Assembly: GCF_900232865.1 (NCBI RefSeq)
Contig: NZ_OCTS01000005.1
Coordinates: forward strand, 236,432-300,431
Source: Corynebacterium dentalis
GTDB taxonomy: Bacteria; Actinomycetota; Actinomycetes; Mycobacteriales; Mycobacteriaceae
Direction of reading: 5' to 3'
Length of the DNA stretch: 64,000 bases
This document shows, piece after piece, positions 15,338-24,318 of the stretch; the first letter of the stretch is position 1, and every line of letters begins with the position of its first letter. The notes beneath the pieces are model-generated. The model saw nothing but the letters and a program-made list of their open reading frames with translations, ran no database searches and was not told the DNA's origin. Made by a program: the position numbers and the translations under genes.

Positions 15338-16693
15338 TTAGCTGCGAGGACGGAAAACGAACTGCACGCAATCTAGTTCGCCAGCTTCCGCGAGGCACTG
15401 GTGCAGCGCGAGCTGGTATTCCCACAAGCGGCGGAACACGGGATCAAAACCAGCCGCAGCAGCCTGCCGTTCCCTAGCCGCGAAATTCGCGCGCCACAGA
15501 GGGATCGTGGCGGCAAGATGCGATCCCAAGTGGCTTTCTGCACTGATGCTCAAGCTGGTGTGCTTGGCGGTGGCATTGCGAATGTCTGAGACGGTGGAGT
15601 ATCCCAGCGCGGGCCAGACGTACGCCCGCATCACGTCGAGAGCTTCCTTACTGGTCTCACGCATTGCATCCGTTGCCACGCACGTCTGCACCACAGCGCG
15701 CCCGCCTGCAGCCAACATGCGATCGATTGTCCGCAAGAAGTGACGCATGCCGCCTGGGCCCAACGTTTCCATTCTTTCGACGGAAAAGATGGCGTCATAA
15801 GTCCCCGACCATTGCCGAGGAGACGGAATGGGGCCGTCGATGGTGATAACTCGCACGGCACCTGCCACGCCAGCGGCACGCACCCGGGCTTCAACGGGTT
15901 CCACGTGGTCTTCGTCGCTGGTCAGAACGTCCACACTTGCACCGCGGAGTGCGGCTTCAACGGCCAGCTGACCACCGGAGCTGGGAAGTTCCAGCACCCT
16001 GTCCCCTGGGCCCACTCCGGCCTCGTCCAGCATCGCCTCGATACGTCGTACTTGAGCGTCATCGAGATCGAGCCGTTCCACCGATTCCGGAGTGCCGTAC
16101 CAGGTCACGTCAATGGGCCATTGAGTTGTGGAGCGCTTGGAGGATCCTGTCTGGACATCCACCATCTCTGTGGCAGAGGAGCGCGAAGCAGCAGAAAATA
16201 GCGCGCTGCCCGTGGCTCGAGTGGATCCTGCGTACAGTTCCACCAGCCCTTCTGGAAGTTCGCCGGGCCGGACCGTGCCGAAATTGCGCTGGGATTTGGA
16301 CCCTAAGGATCCCATGAGCTTCCCGGACTTCTTCTCCCATTCGTGGGAGAGCAGCACGTTAAGCACATCCGGCAGCGGCTCGGCATCCCATTCCCCGGCC
16401 AAGTAGCCTTCTGCGAGGCCTAGCCAACCCTCTGCGACGATGCGATCGATAACTTGGCCATCGCGCACCACCATGTTCGGCACGCTGCTGGTATCTAGAG
16501 CGATGTCATTGGATTTCAGCAGCGCCTCGAGGCGGTCTGTCACATCACGGGCACGCAAGCCTTGAAACCGAGCCTGCGGTGGCCGAACCACATTCGGCCA
16601 ACGTTGCTCATCGATGTACTGTTCCACGGTTGTTTGCGCACCTCCTAGTCCCCCCGAAGTTACTAGGAAACCAACATTTTCCTCGTTCGACAC
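15338..16693 (-). CDS. Cyclopropane-fatty-acid synthase-like SAM methyltransferase
   Basis: Resembles CFA synthase/tuberculostearic acid (UfaA1-type) methyltransferases that modify acyl chains of phospholipids. Length 451 aa, with the family's N-terminal domain (EGWLGLAEGYLAGEWDAEPL) and a methyltransferase domain from about residue 195 (TWYGTPESVERLDLDDAQ). SAM motif I, normally VLEIGxGWG, is written VLELPSSGG, and the later SVEMxEHVG-type block is SVERMETLGPGG, so cofactor binding may be altered. The C-terminus FRRLWEYQLALHQCLAEAG is typical. The start is GTG at 16693 with AGGAAA about 7 bases upstream. In other actinobacteria the gene follows an FAD-binding partner; here none is adjacent. 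Confidence 0.8.
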   Translation of the reverse strand: MSNEENVGFLVTSGGLGGAQTTVEQYIDEQRWPNVVRPPQARFQGLRARDVTDRLEALLKSNDIALDTSSVPNMVVRDGQVIDRIVAEGWLGLAEGYLAGEWDAEPLPDVLNVLLSHEWEKKSGKLMGSLGSKSQRNFGTVRPGELPEGLVELYAGSTRATGSALFSAASRSSATEMVDVQTGSSKRSTTQWPIDVTWYGTPESVERLDLDDAQVRRIEAMLDEAGVGPGDRVLELPSSGGQLAVEAALRGASVDVLTSDEDHVEPVEARVRAAGVAGAVRVITIDGPIPSPRQWSGTYDAIFSVERMETLGPGGMRHFLRTIDRMLAAGGRAVVQTCVATDAMRETSKEALDVMRAYVWPALGYSTVSDIRNATAKHTSLSISAESHLGSHLAATIPLWRANFAARERQAAAAGFDPVFRRLWEYQLALHQCLAEAGELDCVQFVFRPRS

Positions 16694-16870
16694 AACCGAT
16701 TTCCTGCAATTAAGTGCCTACGGGGTAACGGTCAAGGCATTTAACCCCCTCGTGACATGAATCTTTGTCCGTGTGGCGCTTATCATAGGACGAAGATCCT
16801 CACATCAGAGGTTTATGAACGCTTGTCAATAAACAAAACACAGTGAGCAATTTTGGAGGAGCAACTCCGC

Positions 16871-18301
16871 ATGTCGAAAACCCCGTATCGCCCGCAAGGT
16901 GGTCGCCACCACGTCGTAATCATCGGAGCGGGTTTTGGTGGCCTGTTCGCAGCAAAGAAGTTCAAAGATTCTGACGTCTCCGTCACCATCGTTGACCGCA
17001 CCAACCACCACCTCTTTCAGCCGCTGCTGTACCAAGTAGCAACCGGAATCCTCTCCGAGGGCGAGATTGCTCCTTCGATCCGCCAGATCTTGGCTGATCA
17101 GGACAACGTCCGCGTCGTCAAGGGCGAAGTTCGCGACGTGAACCTGGAAGGACAGACTGTCACCGCCGACCTCGGTGGCAAGGACGAGGTCCTGGAATAC
17201 GACAGCCTCATCGTCGCCGCTGGCGCTTCGCAGTCCTACTTCGGTAATGAGCACTTCGCCGAGTTCGCGCCGGGCATGAAGTCCATTGACGACGCACTAG
17301 AAATCCGCGCCCGCGTCACTGGCGCTTTCGAGCGCGCAGAGATCACGGATGACCCTGAAGAGCGCAAGCGCCTGCTTACCTTTGTCGTCGTTGGTGCAGG
17401 TCCGACTGGCGTGGAGCTGGCTGGACAGCTGGCCGAGATGGCTCACCGCACTCTGCGCGACGAGTTCCGCGAAATCAACACCAAGAACACCCGCATCCTG
17501 CTGGTTGATGGTGGACCGCACGTTCTCATGCCATTCGGCAAGCGTTTGGGCCGTAAGGCTGCTCGCATCCTGGAAAAGCTCAATGTGGATGTCATCCCCA
17601 ACTCCTTGGTCACCAATGTGACCAAGGAAGGCGTGACCCTGAAGGATATGAAGACCTCAGAAGAGTCCTTCGTTCCCGCATACTGCAAGATCTGGTCCGC
17701 CGGCGTGGCCGCTTCCCCACTGGGCAAGCACGTCGCCGATCAGGCTGGTGTCGAGGTAGACCGTGCGGGTCGCGTGTCCGTCAATGACGACCTCACTGTC
17801 GGCGAGCACCGCAATGTCTTCATGATCGGAGACATGATCAACCTGAACCGCCTCCCAGGTGTGGCGCAGGTGGCAATGCAGGGTGGTCAGTACGCTGCGC
17901 GCACCATCATCGACCAGGTGGAAAACCGCACCTCCCCATCTTCTCGCCCTCCATTCGACTACTTCGACAAGGGCTCCATGGCCATCGTCTCCCGCTTCAA
18001 CGCAGTGGTGAAGATGAACAAGGCCGAGGTTTCCGGCTTCCTGGGCTGGCTGATGTGGCTGGTTCTGCACCTGCTGTACATGGTGGGATTCCGCAACCGC
18101 GCCGTTGCCGCATTCAGCTGGGGCTTGAACTCCGTGTCCCGTCGCCGTTGGCAGCTGACTGCCACTCGCCAGCAGCTGCACGCACGCAACGCGCTGCGCA
18201 AGCTGCGCGAGATGGAAGACAACGAGGGCATCCGCTCCATCGAGGTTCGCGACAACCTCCGTTTCGGCGAAGGCCGCGATACCCGCGCCGTATCCGACTA
18301 A
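16871..18301 (+). CDS. ndh: Type II NADH dehydrogenase
   Basis: Single-subunit, non-proton-pumping NADH:menaquinone oxidoreductase at the inner face of the membrane. FAD-binding motif VVIIGAGFGGLFAAKKF; second Rossmann motif for NADH VVVGAGPTGVELAGQLAEM; quinone-side signature HHLFQPLLYQVATGILS; C-terminal FAD contact FMIGDMINLNRLPGVAQVA. The C-terminal amphipathic and hydrophobic segment (GFLGWLMWLVLHLLYMVGF) anchors it. About 476 aa. ATG at 16871 follows GGAGGA at 16855-16860. The gene is transcribed alone, with a strong terminator at 18330. Confidence 0.95.
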   Translation: MSKTPYRPQGGRHHVVIIGAGFGGLFAAKKFKDSDVSVTIVDRTNHHLFQPLLYQVATGILSEGEIAPSIRQILADQDNVRVVKGEVRDVNLEGQTVTADLGGKDEVLEYDSLIVAAGASQSYFGNEHFAEFAPGMKSIDDALEIRARVTGAFERAEITDDPEERKRLLTFVVVGAGPTGVELAGQLAEMAHRTLRDEFREINTKNTRILLVDGGPHVLMPFGKRLGRKAARILEKLNVDVIPNSLVTNVTKEGVTLKDMKTSEESFVPAYCKIWSAGVAASPLGKHVADQAGVEVDRAGRVSVNDDLTVGEHRNVFMIGDMINLNRLPGVAQVAMQGGQYAARTIIDQVENRTSPSSRPPFDYFDKGSMAIVSRFNAVVKMNKAEVSGFLGWLMWLVLHLLYMVGFRNRAVAAFSWGLNSVSRRRWQLTATRQQLHARNALRKLREMEDNEGIRSIEVRDNLRFGEGRDTRAVSD

Positions 18302-18329
18302 TCCTCGGTTCGCCCTCTCTGAAGAACTG

Positions 18330-18368
18330 AGGCGCCCTCCATGCGTTCAGCATGAGGGCGCCTTTGGC
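18330..18368. terminator. Bidirectional terminator between ndh and the thioesterase gene
   Basis: Perfect 10-base arms AGGCGCCCTC (18330-18339) and GAGGGCGCCT (18354-18363), with an inner ATGC/GCAT extension, followed by TTT on the plus strand. Confidence 0.85.
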
Positions 18369-18397
18369 GTATTCGACGCAGAAAAATGCAACCAGCG

Positions 18398-18928
18398 CTA
18401 GCGCTTAGGCTTTAGGTTCGGAACCACCGCGGTTTTCAATTGAGTCAAGGCCACCAACTTGCCCGTCGCCTCATTCTTGTGCTCAATACGCCACAAATGG
18501 GTGCTCCTGCCCAGGTGTTCCGGGGTTGCCGTCGACACAATCACATCACCCTTGACAGAAGGACGCAGGAAGTCCGTGTGATTGCTGGTGCCCATCACCG
18601 CAGGCTCCGCACCAGCGGCCAGGTACGAAGCCACAGAACCTGCGGACTCCGCCAGCGCGGCCAACAAACCACCGTGAGTAATCCCCCACGGCTGCAAGTG
18701 CTCGGCGGTGATCTCCACGCGCAGAGCGACCTTTCGTGGCCCAACCTCGATGTATTGCGATCCCATGACCACGTCAAAGTTCGTATCGAAACGATTGGCC
18801 TTGTTGAATTGCGCGATTTGCGAGTCATCCAAATCCTGCTGCGCCGCAATTTCCGAAAGCTGCTGGAACTTAAGCAGAGCGGCGCGCTTGGCGTCCTTGC
18901 TGACATCTGCATGCGAGTTATCGTTCAT
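18398..18928 (-). CDS. Hotdog-fold thioesterase (PaaI-like)
   Basis: Acyl-CoA thioesterase of the PaaI/4HBT type. The core PWGITHGGLLAALAESAGSV holds the HGG signature, with the catalytic acid (E) seven residues after the second Gly. The strand TDFLRPSVKGDVIVSTATP and the WRIEHKNEATGKLVALTQLK block complete the fold. 176 aa, slightly long because of a polar N-terminal extension of about 45 residues. It is divergent from gnd with a 42-base gap. TACGGT six bases before the ATG suggests a leaderless start. The physiological substrate is unknown. Confidence 0.85.
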   Translation of the reverse strand: MNDNSHADVSKDAKRAALLKFQQLSEIAAQQDLDDSQIAQFNKANRFDTNFDVVMGSQYIEVGPRKVALRVEITAEHLQPWGITHGGLLAALAESAGSVASYLAAGAEPAVMGTSNHTDFLRPSVKGDVIVSTATPEHLGRSTHLWRIEHKNEATGKLVALTQLKTAVVPNLKPKR

Positions 18929-18956
18929 GGGCTCACCGTATCGGAGTTTGGGTCGC

Positions 18957-18962
18957 TAGTAT
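18957..18962 (+). promoter_or_regulatory. Candidate -10 box (TAGTAT), leaderless gnd
   Basis: TAGTAT lies 8 bases before the gnd ATG. No Shine-Dalgarno sequence is present. Confidence 0.5.
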
Positions 18963-18970
18963 GTATAACC

Positions 18971-20449
18971 ATGACTAATTCTTCTGCCACTTTCGGTACT
19001 GCGTCCGCTGCAGGTTCCGCTCAGATCGGAGTTGTTGGGCTGGCCGTCATGGGCTCCAACATCGCCCGGAACTTTGCGAACCACGGCCACACGGTGGCGG
19101 TGTACAACCGCACCACCGCCAAGACCGAGGCATTCATGGAGGAATTCGGGGATACCGGCAACTTCGTGTCATCCGCGACCATCGAGGATTTCGTGGCCTC
19201 GTTGGAGCGTCCCCGTCGCGCTCTGATCATGGTGGCCGCCGGTGCGGGTACCGATGCCGTGATCAACCAGCTGGCTGATGCGATGGATGAGGGTGATATC
19301 ATCATCGACGGCGGAAACGCCCTGTACACGGACACGATCCGCCGCGAAAAGGAGATGTCTGAGCGCAACCTGATGTTCGTCGGTGCGGGCATCTCCGGCG
19401 GCGAGGAGGGCGCTCTGAACGGTCCGGCAATCATGCCTGGCGGCCCGAAGGAGTCCTATGAGTCTTTGGGCCCACTGCTGGAGTCCATTTCCGCGCAGGT
19501 AGATGGCGTGCCGTGCTGCACCCACATTGGCCCAGATGGCGCCGGCCACTTCGTGAAGATGGTGCACAACGGCATCGAGTACGCGGACATGCAGGTCATC
19601 GGCGAGGCCTACCACCTGCTGCGTTACTCCGCTGGCATGGAGCCTGCAGAAATTGCCGAGGTGTTCCGTGAGTGGAATAAGGGCGCGCTGGAAAGTTACC
19701 TGATTGAGATCACCGCTGAGGTGCTGGCACAGGTGGATGCGGAGACCGGCAAGGCATTGGTGGACATCATCGTGGATTCCGCTGGTCAGAAGGGCACCGG
19801 CCGGTGGACCGTCAAGTCCGCGCTGGATCTGGGTATTCCTGTCACCGGTATCGGCGAGGCTGTATTTGCCCGCGCGCTGTCTTCTGCTCGCGATCAGCGC
19901 GCGGCCGCGCAGGAAAAGCTTCCGTCCGGTTCTTTGGCAGAGGGCATCGCCCCCGAGGATCGCGAGAGTTTCATCGAGGACGTTCGCCGCGCTCTCTACG
20001 CGTCCAAGTTGGTGGCGTACGCGCAGGGCTTCGATCAGATCCAGGCAGGCTCCAAGGAGTATGACTGGAATGTTGATCCGAAGAACATGGCCACCATCTG
20101 GCGCGGTGGTTGCATCATTCGCGCGCGTTTCTTAAACAGTGTTCGCGAGGCCTATGAAAAGGATTCGCAGCTGCCTTCCCTGCTGCTGGATGATTACTTC
20201 AATGGCGAGCTGCAGGATCTGATTGATTCTTGGCGCCGTATCGTTGTCACAGCTACGTTGCAGGGCCTGCCGGTTCCTGTGTTCGCTTCTTCTCTTTCTT
20301 ACTACGACGCACTACGCGCCGATCGTCTCCCCGCCGCCCTGATCCAGGGTCAGCGCGATTTCTTCGGCGCCCACACTTACGGTCGCATCGACCGCGAGGG
20401 CGCATTCCATACTCTCTGGTCAGCCGACCGAAATGAGGTTCAAGCCTAA
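18971..20449 (+). CDS. gnd: 6-phosphogluconate dehydrogenase (decarboxylating)
   Basis: Oxidises 6-phosphogluconate to ribulose 5-phosphate and CO2 in the pentose phosphate pathway, making NADPH. The Rossmann motif is GLAVMGSNIARNFANHGH, with YNRTTAKTE after it. The substrate-binding signature is FVGAGISGGEEGALNGPAIM, the catalytic Lys is in GAGHFVKMVHNGIEY, and the C-terminal domain has the IWRGGCIIRARFL signature. 492 aa, the long homodimeric form. ATG at 18971 is chosen; the frame is open far upstream but overlaps the divergent thioesterase gene. It heads a tight gene run: the next gene starts at the first base after its stop. Confidence 0.97.
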   Translation: MTNSSATFGTASAAGSAQIGVVGLAVMGSNIARNFANHGHTVAVYNRTTAKTEAFMEEFGDTGNFVSSATIEDFVASLERPRRALIMVAAGAGTDAVINQLADAMDEGDIIIDGGNALYTDTIRREKEMSERNLMFVGAGISGGEEGALNGPAIMPGGPKESYESLGPLLESISAQVDGVPCCTHIGPDGAGHFVKMVHNGIEYADMQVIGEAYHLLRYSAGMEPAEIAEVFREWNKGALESYLIEITAEVLAQVDAETGKALVDIIVDSAGQKGTGRWTVKSALDLGIPVTGIGEAVFARALSSARDQRAAAQEKLPSGSLAEGIAPEDRESFIEDVRRALYASKLVAYAQGFDQIQAGSKEYDWNVDPKNMATIWRGGCIIRARFLNSVREAYEKDSQLPSLLLDDYFNGELQDLIDSWRRIVVTATLQGLPVPVFASSLSYYDALRADRLPAALIQGQRDFFGAHTYGRIDREGAFHTLWSADRNEVQA

Positions 20450-21877
20450 GTGACTTCTGGCTCTTCCAAGCGGCGCCGGGTCGTTCGACGCGGTAGCCGC
20501 GTGGTTTCTGATTCTTCCCGTTCTTCTTCCCGACGCAATGCTCGCCCGAACGCCAGCTCCTCACAGGGCCAAGGCAAGGGCAAGTCACAGAAGCGTCGCG
20601 GTGAGCGTTCCGCGGATCAATGCGCTCGCCCGCAACGGCAACAGCGCGCATCTCACCACTCGCCCACGGCGCAAAAGTCTGCGCCAGCCCCTGCCGCTGC
20701 TCCTTCGGTGATGGCGGATACCTCCACTACTTTCGCGGACTTAGGTCTTCCATTGGAGCTGGTCAGAGCCTTGCGTCAGGAAGGCATCGAGCATCCCTTC
20801 CCTATCCAGGCCAAGGCCATTCCGCAGGCATTGGGCGGCCAAGACATTCTGGGGCGCGGACCGACTGGTTCTGGAAAGACGTTTACGTTTGGTCTGCCGA
20901 TTATCGCTTCGCTGATGCAGGGTGCATCCAAGCCCAAGGCACCCCGGGCCCTGATTCTGGCGCCGACCCGTGAACTTGCCGCACAGATTCGTGCCCGTTT
21001 GGAGCCGATCGCTGCTTCGGCTGGCCAGCGTGTGCTGGAGGTTGTGGGCGGAGTGAAGATCTCCCACAACATCCGCGCACTGGCTCGTCCCGTGGACATC
21101 TTGGTGGCTACCCCAGGCCGTGCCCAAGACCTGTTGGATCAGAAGGAAATTTCCTTTGCTGACGTGCAGATTGTGGCGCTCGATGAAGCGGATCAGATGG
21201 CGGACATGGGCTTTCTTCCGCAGGTCAAGAAGCTGCTCAACCGCGTGCCTCGTACCGCTCAACACCTGCTGTTCAGCGCCACCCTCGATGGCGATGTGCA
21301 GATCCTGGTGGATAAGTACATGAACAATCCCGTGACCCACTCCACGGGTGAGGCGCAGGTGCGGGTGGATTCCATGGACCACTACCTCACCCCGGTTGCC
21401 GATGGCCCATCGCGCAACCAACTAGTGGTGGCTATCGGTAAGCAATCCACCAAGACCATCATGTTTGTCCGCACCAAGCACGGCGCGGACCGGTTTGCGA
21501 AAAAGCTAGTCAAGGCCGGAGTACGCGCGGTAGCGCTGCATGGCAACAAGGGGCAGAACTCCCGAACCGCCGCCATCGATAGCTTCACCTCCGGAGATAC
21601 CAGTGTGCTGGTAGCCACCGATATTGCCGCCCGCGGTATCGATATTTCCGGCGTGGATCTGGTGGTTCACGTAGACGTGCCCGCTGAACACAAGGCCTAC
21701 GTTCACCGCGCAGGTCGCACGGCGCGCGCTGGCACCTCCGGCACTGTCGTAACCCTGTGCTTTGCTGATGCCATCGACGATGCGCGAGCATTGCTGAAGA
21801 AGGCGGGTGTCACAGCCACGGAGCTGAAGACCAGCGCATTGATTGACATGCTGAAGATCCAGAAGGGACGTGCCTAG
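20450..21877 (+). CDS. DEAD-box RNA helicase
   Basis: ATP-dependent RNA helicase. A basic Ser/Arg-rich extension of about 90 residues (many SSSRR-like runs) precedes the core. Motifs in order: Q motif near HPFPIQAKAIPQ, Walker A GPTGSGKTFTF (about 140), APTRELAAQI, DEADQMADMGF (about 245), SAT (about 276), and HRAGRTARAG (about 418). 475 aa. GTG at 20450 directly follows the gnd stop (TAAGTG), with no separate promoter. The next gene begins 3 bases after its stop. A link between pentose phosphate flux and RNA remodelling is not known; the operon may be only historical. Confidence 0.92.
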   Translation: MTSGSSKRRRVVRRGSRVVSDSSRSSSRRNARPNASSSQGQGKGKSQKRRGERSADQCARPQRQQRASHHSPTAQKSAPAPAAAPSVMADTSTTFADLGLPLELVRALRQEGIEHPFPIQAKAIPQALGGQDILGRGPTGSGKTFTFGLPIIASLMQGASKPKAPRALILAPTRELAAQIRARLEPIAASAGQRVLEVVGGVKISHNIRALARPVDILVATPGRAQDLLDQKEISFADVQIVALDEADQMADMGFLPQVKKLLNRVPRTAQHLLFSATLDGDVQILVDKYMNNPVTHSTGEAQVRVDSMDHYLTPVADGPSRNQLVVAIGKQSTKTIMFVRTKHGADRFAKKLVKAGVRAVALHGNKGQNSRTAAIDSFTSGDTSVLVATDIAARGIDISGVDLVVHVDVPAEHKAYVHRAGRTARAGTSGTVVTLCFADAIDDARALLKKAGVTATELKTSALIDMLKIQKGRA

Positions 21878-21880
21878 TTC

Positions 21881-23245
21881 GTGGAGATCGTATTATCGAT
21901 CGTCGGCCTCATTGGTTTTGTGGCCCTGACGGCATGCACCGGTCTGTTCGTCGCCGTGGAGTTTGCCCTGACGGGCTTGGAGCGCTCCACGATCGAAGAC
22001 CACGCCAAGCAGAAAGACGATGGCACCGCCAAGCTGCTGCGACGCGCACACGGCGAGCTGAGCTTTGTGCTGTCCGGCGCACAGCTGGGTATCACCATCA
22101 CCACCTTGGCCACGGGTTACTTGGCCGAGCCCATTCTGGCTAAATTCTTCACCCCATTGCTCAATCTGGTCGGTCTGGGCGAATCGGCCAGCAAGCCCAT
22201 CGCGCTGATCTTGTCGTTGATCATCGCCACGGGACTGTCCATGGTCTTCGGTGAACTGGTTCCCAAGAACCTCGCTATTGCCCACCCTTTGCAGGTCGGC
22301 CGCTACACCATCCGCCCTGTGTGGGCTTTCAACAAGGCGCTATCTGGCTTTATTAGTGCGCTGAACGATGCGGCGAACTTCGTGGTTCGTAAGTTTGGCG
22401 TCGAGCCGGCGGACGAACTCGCCAGCGCCCGCAGCCCGCAGGAACTCTCCGCATTGGTTCGCCACTCAACGGGCGATGGAGGATTTTCCGCAGGTAAGGC
22501 CCGCGTGTTGGACCGCTCGCTGAAGTTCGGCGACGCCAGCGCGGATGACATCATGACACCCCGGTCCACCGTGGTCACTCTCGATGTGGAAGACACCGCG
22601 CTGGACTTGATTAAGTTAGCCATCGAGACCGGCCACTCCCGCTTCCCCGTCACTCGCGGCGACCTCGATGACACGGTGGGCGTGGTGCACGTCAAGGATG
22701 CCCTCAGCGTGGCTCAGAACGAGCGCGCCACCACCCCAGTGCTGGAGATGGCGCGCGCCGTGCCTACCGTGCCGTCCAGTTTGGGTGGCGACGACGTGCT
22801 CGCCCGCGTCCGCAGCGCCGGCTCCCAATTGGTACTGGTGGCTGACGAATACGGCGGTACCGCAGGCATCGTCACCATCGAAGACGTCGTGGAGGAGATT
22901 GTCGGCGAAGTCTGGGATGAGCACGATAACCGCGCCGAAGATGCCGAAGTTCAGCGCAGCGGACAGGACTGGGAAGTCTCCGGGCTAGTCCGCATTGACG
23001 AGCTGCCGGAGTCCGTAGGCTACACACCACCAGAAGGTCCTTATGAAACGCTCGGCGGCTTGGTCATGCAGACTCTGGGGCGCATCCCCCAAGAGGGCGA
23101 TATGGTGCTTCTGCCCATCGCTTCCAGCAACTATGTGAACTTCGAAACCGGCGGCGATCACCGTTGGGAAGCCACGGTCACCTCGATGGACAACCGTCGA
23201 GTAGACCGCGTGCGCATGCGACCAGTAAAGAATGAGGTGAAGTAA
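21881..23245 (+). CDS. CNNM/CorC family transporter protein (paralogue 1)
   Basis: DUF21-CBS-CorC protein, the family of bacterial CNNM Mg2+ transporters formerly called hemolysin-like. It has DUF21 with about three to four helices (residues 1-150, FGELVPKNLAIAHPLQV signature), a CBS pair (about 200-330, DDIMTPRSTVVTLDV and VADEYGGTAGIVTIEDVVEE) and a C-terminal CorC domain to residue 440. 454 aa. GTG at 21881 is three bases after the helicase stop. The end overlaps the ATG of the second paralogue by one base. Mycobacteria also carry two such genes side by side. Confidence 0.92.
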   Translation: MEIVLSIVGLIGFVALTACTGLFVAVEFALTGLERSTIEDHAKQKDDGTAKLLRRAHGELSFVLSGAQLGITITTLATGYLAEPILAKFFTPLLNLVGLGESASKPIALILSLIIATGLSMVFGELVPKNLAIAHPLQVGRYTIRPVWAFNKALSGFISALNDAANFVVRKFGVEPADELASARSPQELSALVRHSTGDGGFSAGKARVLDRSLKFGDASADDIMTPRSTVVTLDVEDTALDLIKLAIETGHSRFPVTRGDLDDTVGVVHVKDALSVAQNERATTPVLEMARAVPTVPSSLGGDDVLARVRSAGSQLVLVADEYGGTAGIVTIEDVVEEIVGEVWDEHDNRAEDAEVQRSGQDWEVSGLVRIDELPESVGYTPPEGPYETLGGLVMQTLGRIPQEGDMVLLPIASSNYVNFETGGDHRWEATVTSMDNRRVDRVRMRPVKNEVK

Positions 23246-24318
23246 TGGGTTCCGATATTTGGGGCATTATCTTTGCCGTATTCCTGCTGGGTCTCAATGC
23301 GTTTTTCGTGGGAGTGGAGTTCGCTCTGATCTCCTCCAGGCGCGATCGCCTGGACAACATGATTGCTGCGGGCAACCGCAGCGCAGTCAAGGTGTTGGAG
23401 GCCACGGAGAACCTCTCCATTCAACTGGCTGGTGCGCAGTTCGGCATCACGTTGGCCTCCGTGTTGCTGGGTAAGGTGGGCGAGCCCGCCATTGCCCACC
23501 TGATTGAGAAGCCGTTCCACATGGTGGGGCTACCAGATAACCTTCTGCATCCGGTCTCCTTCGCCATCTCCCTGCTGATCGTGACTGTGCTGCACATCAT
23601 CTTGGGCGAGATGGTGCCGAAGAACATCGCGCTGGCTGGTCCAGAGACCGTAGCAACGTACCTGATCCGCCCGCACCTGCTGTTCGTCAAGCTGGCTCAC
23701 CCGATCATGGTGTTCCTCAACTGGATCGCCCGCATCACGCTGCACGCAGTGGGCGTGGAGCAAAAGGACGAGCTGGATTCCACCGTCTCTCCTTCTGAGC
23801 TGGCCAGCATGATCGCGGAATCTCGTTCCGAGGGTCTCATCGCGCCCGCCGAAGCCGATCGTCTATCCAACGCGCTGGGCAGCTCCCGCAGAACGCTGCG
23901 CGAAGTGCTGATCCCGGCTCGTGACGTGCGAGTTATTCAGCAACACGGAGCCCAGCTGATGGTCTCTGATGTTGAGGATGCTGTGAAAGAAACCGGCTTC
24001 TCCCGCTTCCCCGTGGCCGGAGACAACGGCCTGTGGATCGGCTACATCCACATCAAGGACGTGCTGGACAATGTGGCCTTGGATTCCGATCCCACCACGC
24101 CAGCCTCCAGCACCCCGCTGGATTCCACGGACGTGCGCGAGCTCATCGAAGTATCGCTCGATGAGAACTTTGATGTGGCTATGCGCCGCATGCGCCAGCA
24201 CTCCAGCCACGTCGCTGCTGTTGTGGGTGAGGACGGCGCAATCGTGGGCATCGTGACGTTGGAAGACATCATTGAGGAGTTGGTGGGTACGGTGCGAGAC
24301 TGGACCCACGATGAGTAG
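23245..24318 (+). CDS. CNNM/CorC family transporter protein (paralogue 2)
   Basis: Shorter partner of the preceding gene: DUF21 domain (residues 1-150, helices at the start and around 95-115, LGEMVPKNIALAGPETV) and a CBS pair (about 205-350, ending GIVTLEDIIEELVGTV). The CorC domain is missing, as is common for the second gene in actinobacterial pairs. 357 aa. The ATG is in TAATG, so translation is coupled to paralogue 1; the two may form a heterodimer (inference). Its stop lies inside the start of the next gene. Confidence 0.9.
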   Translation: MGSDIWGIIFAVFLLGLNAFFVGVEFALISSRRDRLDNMIAAGNRSAVKVLEATENLSIQLAGAQFGITLASVLLGKVGEPAIAHLIEKPFHMVGLPDNLLHPVSFAISLLIVTVLHIILGEMVPKNIALAGPETVATYLIRPHLLFVKLAHPIMVFLNWIARITLHAVGVEQKDELDSTVSPSELASMIAESRSEGLIAPAEADRLSNALGSSRRTLREVLIPARDVRVIQQHGAQLMVSDVEDAVKETGFSRFPVAGDNGLWIGYIHIKDVLDNVALDSDPTTPASSTPLDSTDVRELIEVSLDENFDVAMRRMRQHSSHVAAVVGEDGAIVGIVTLEDIIEELVGTVRDWTHDE

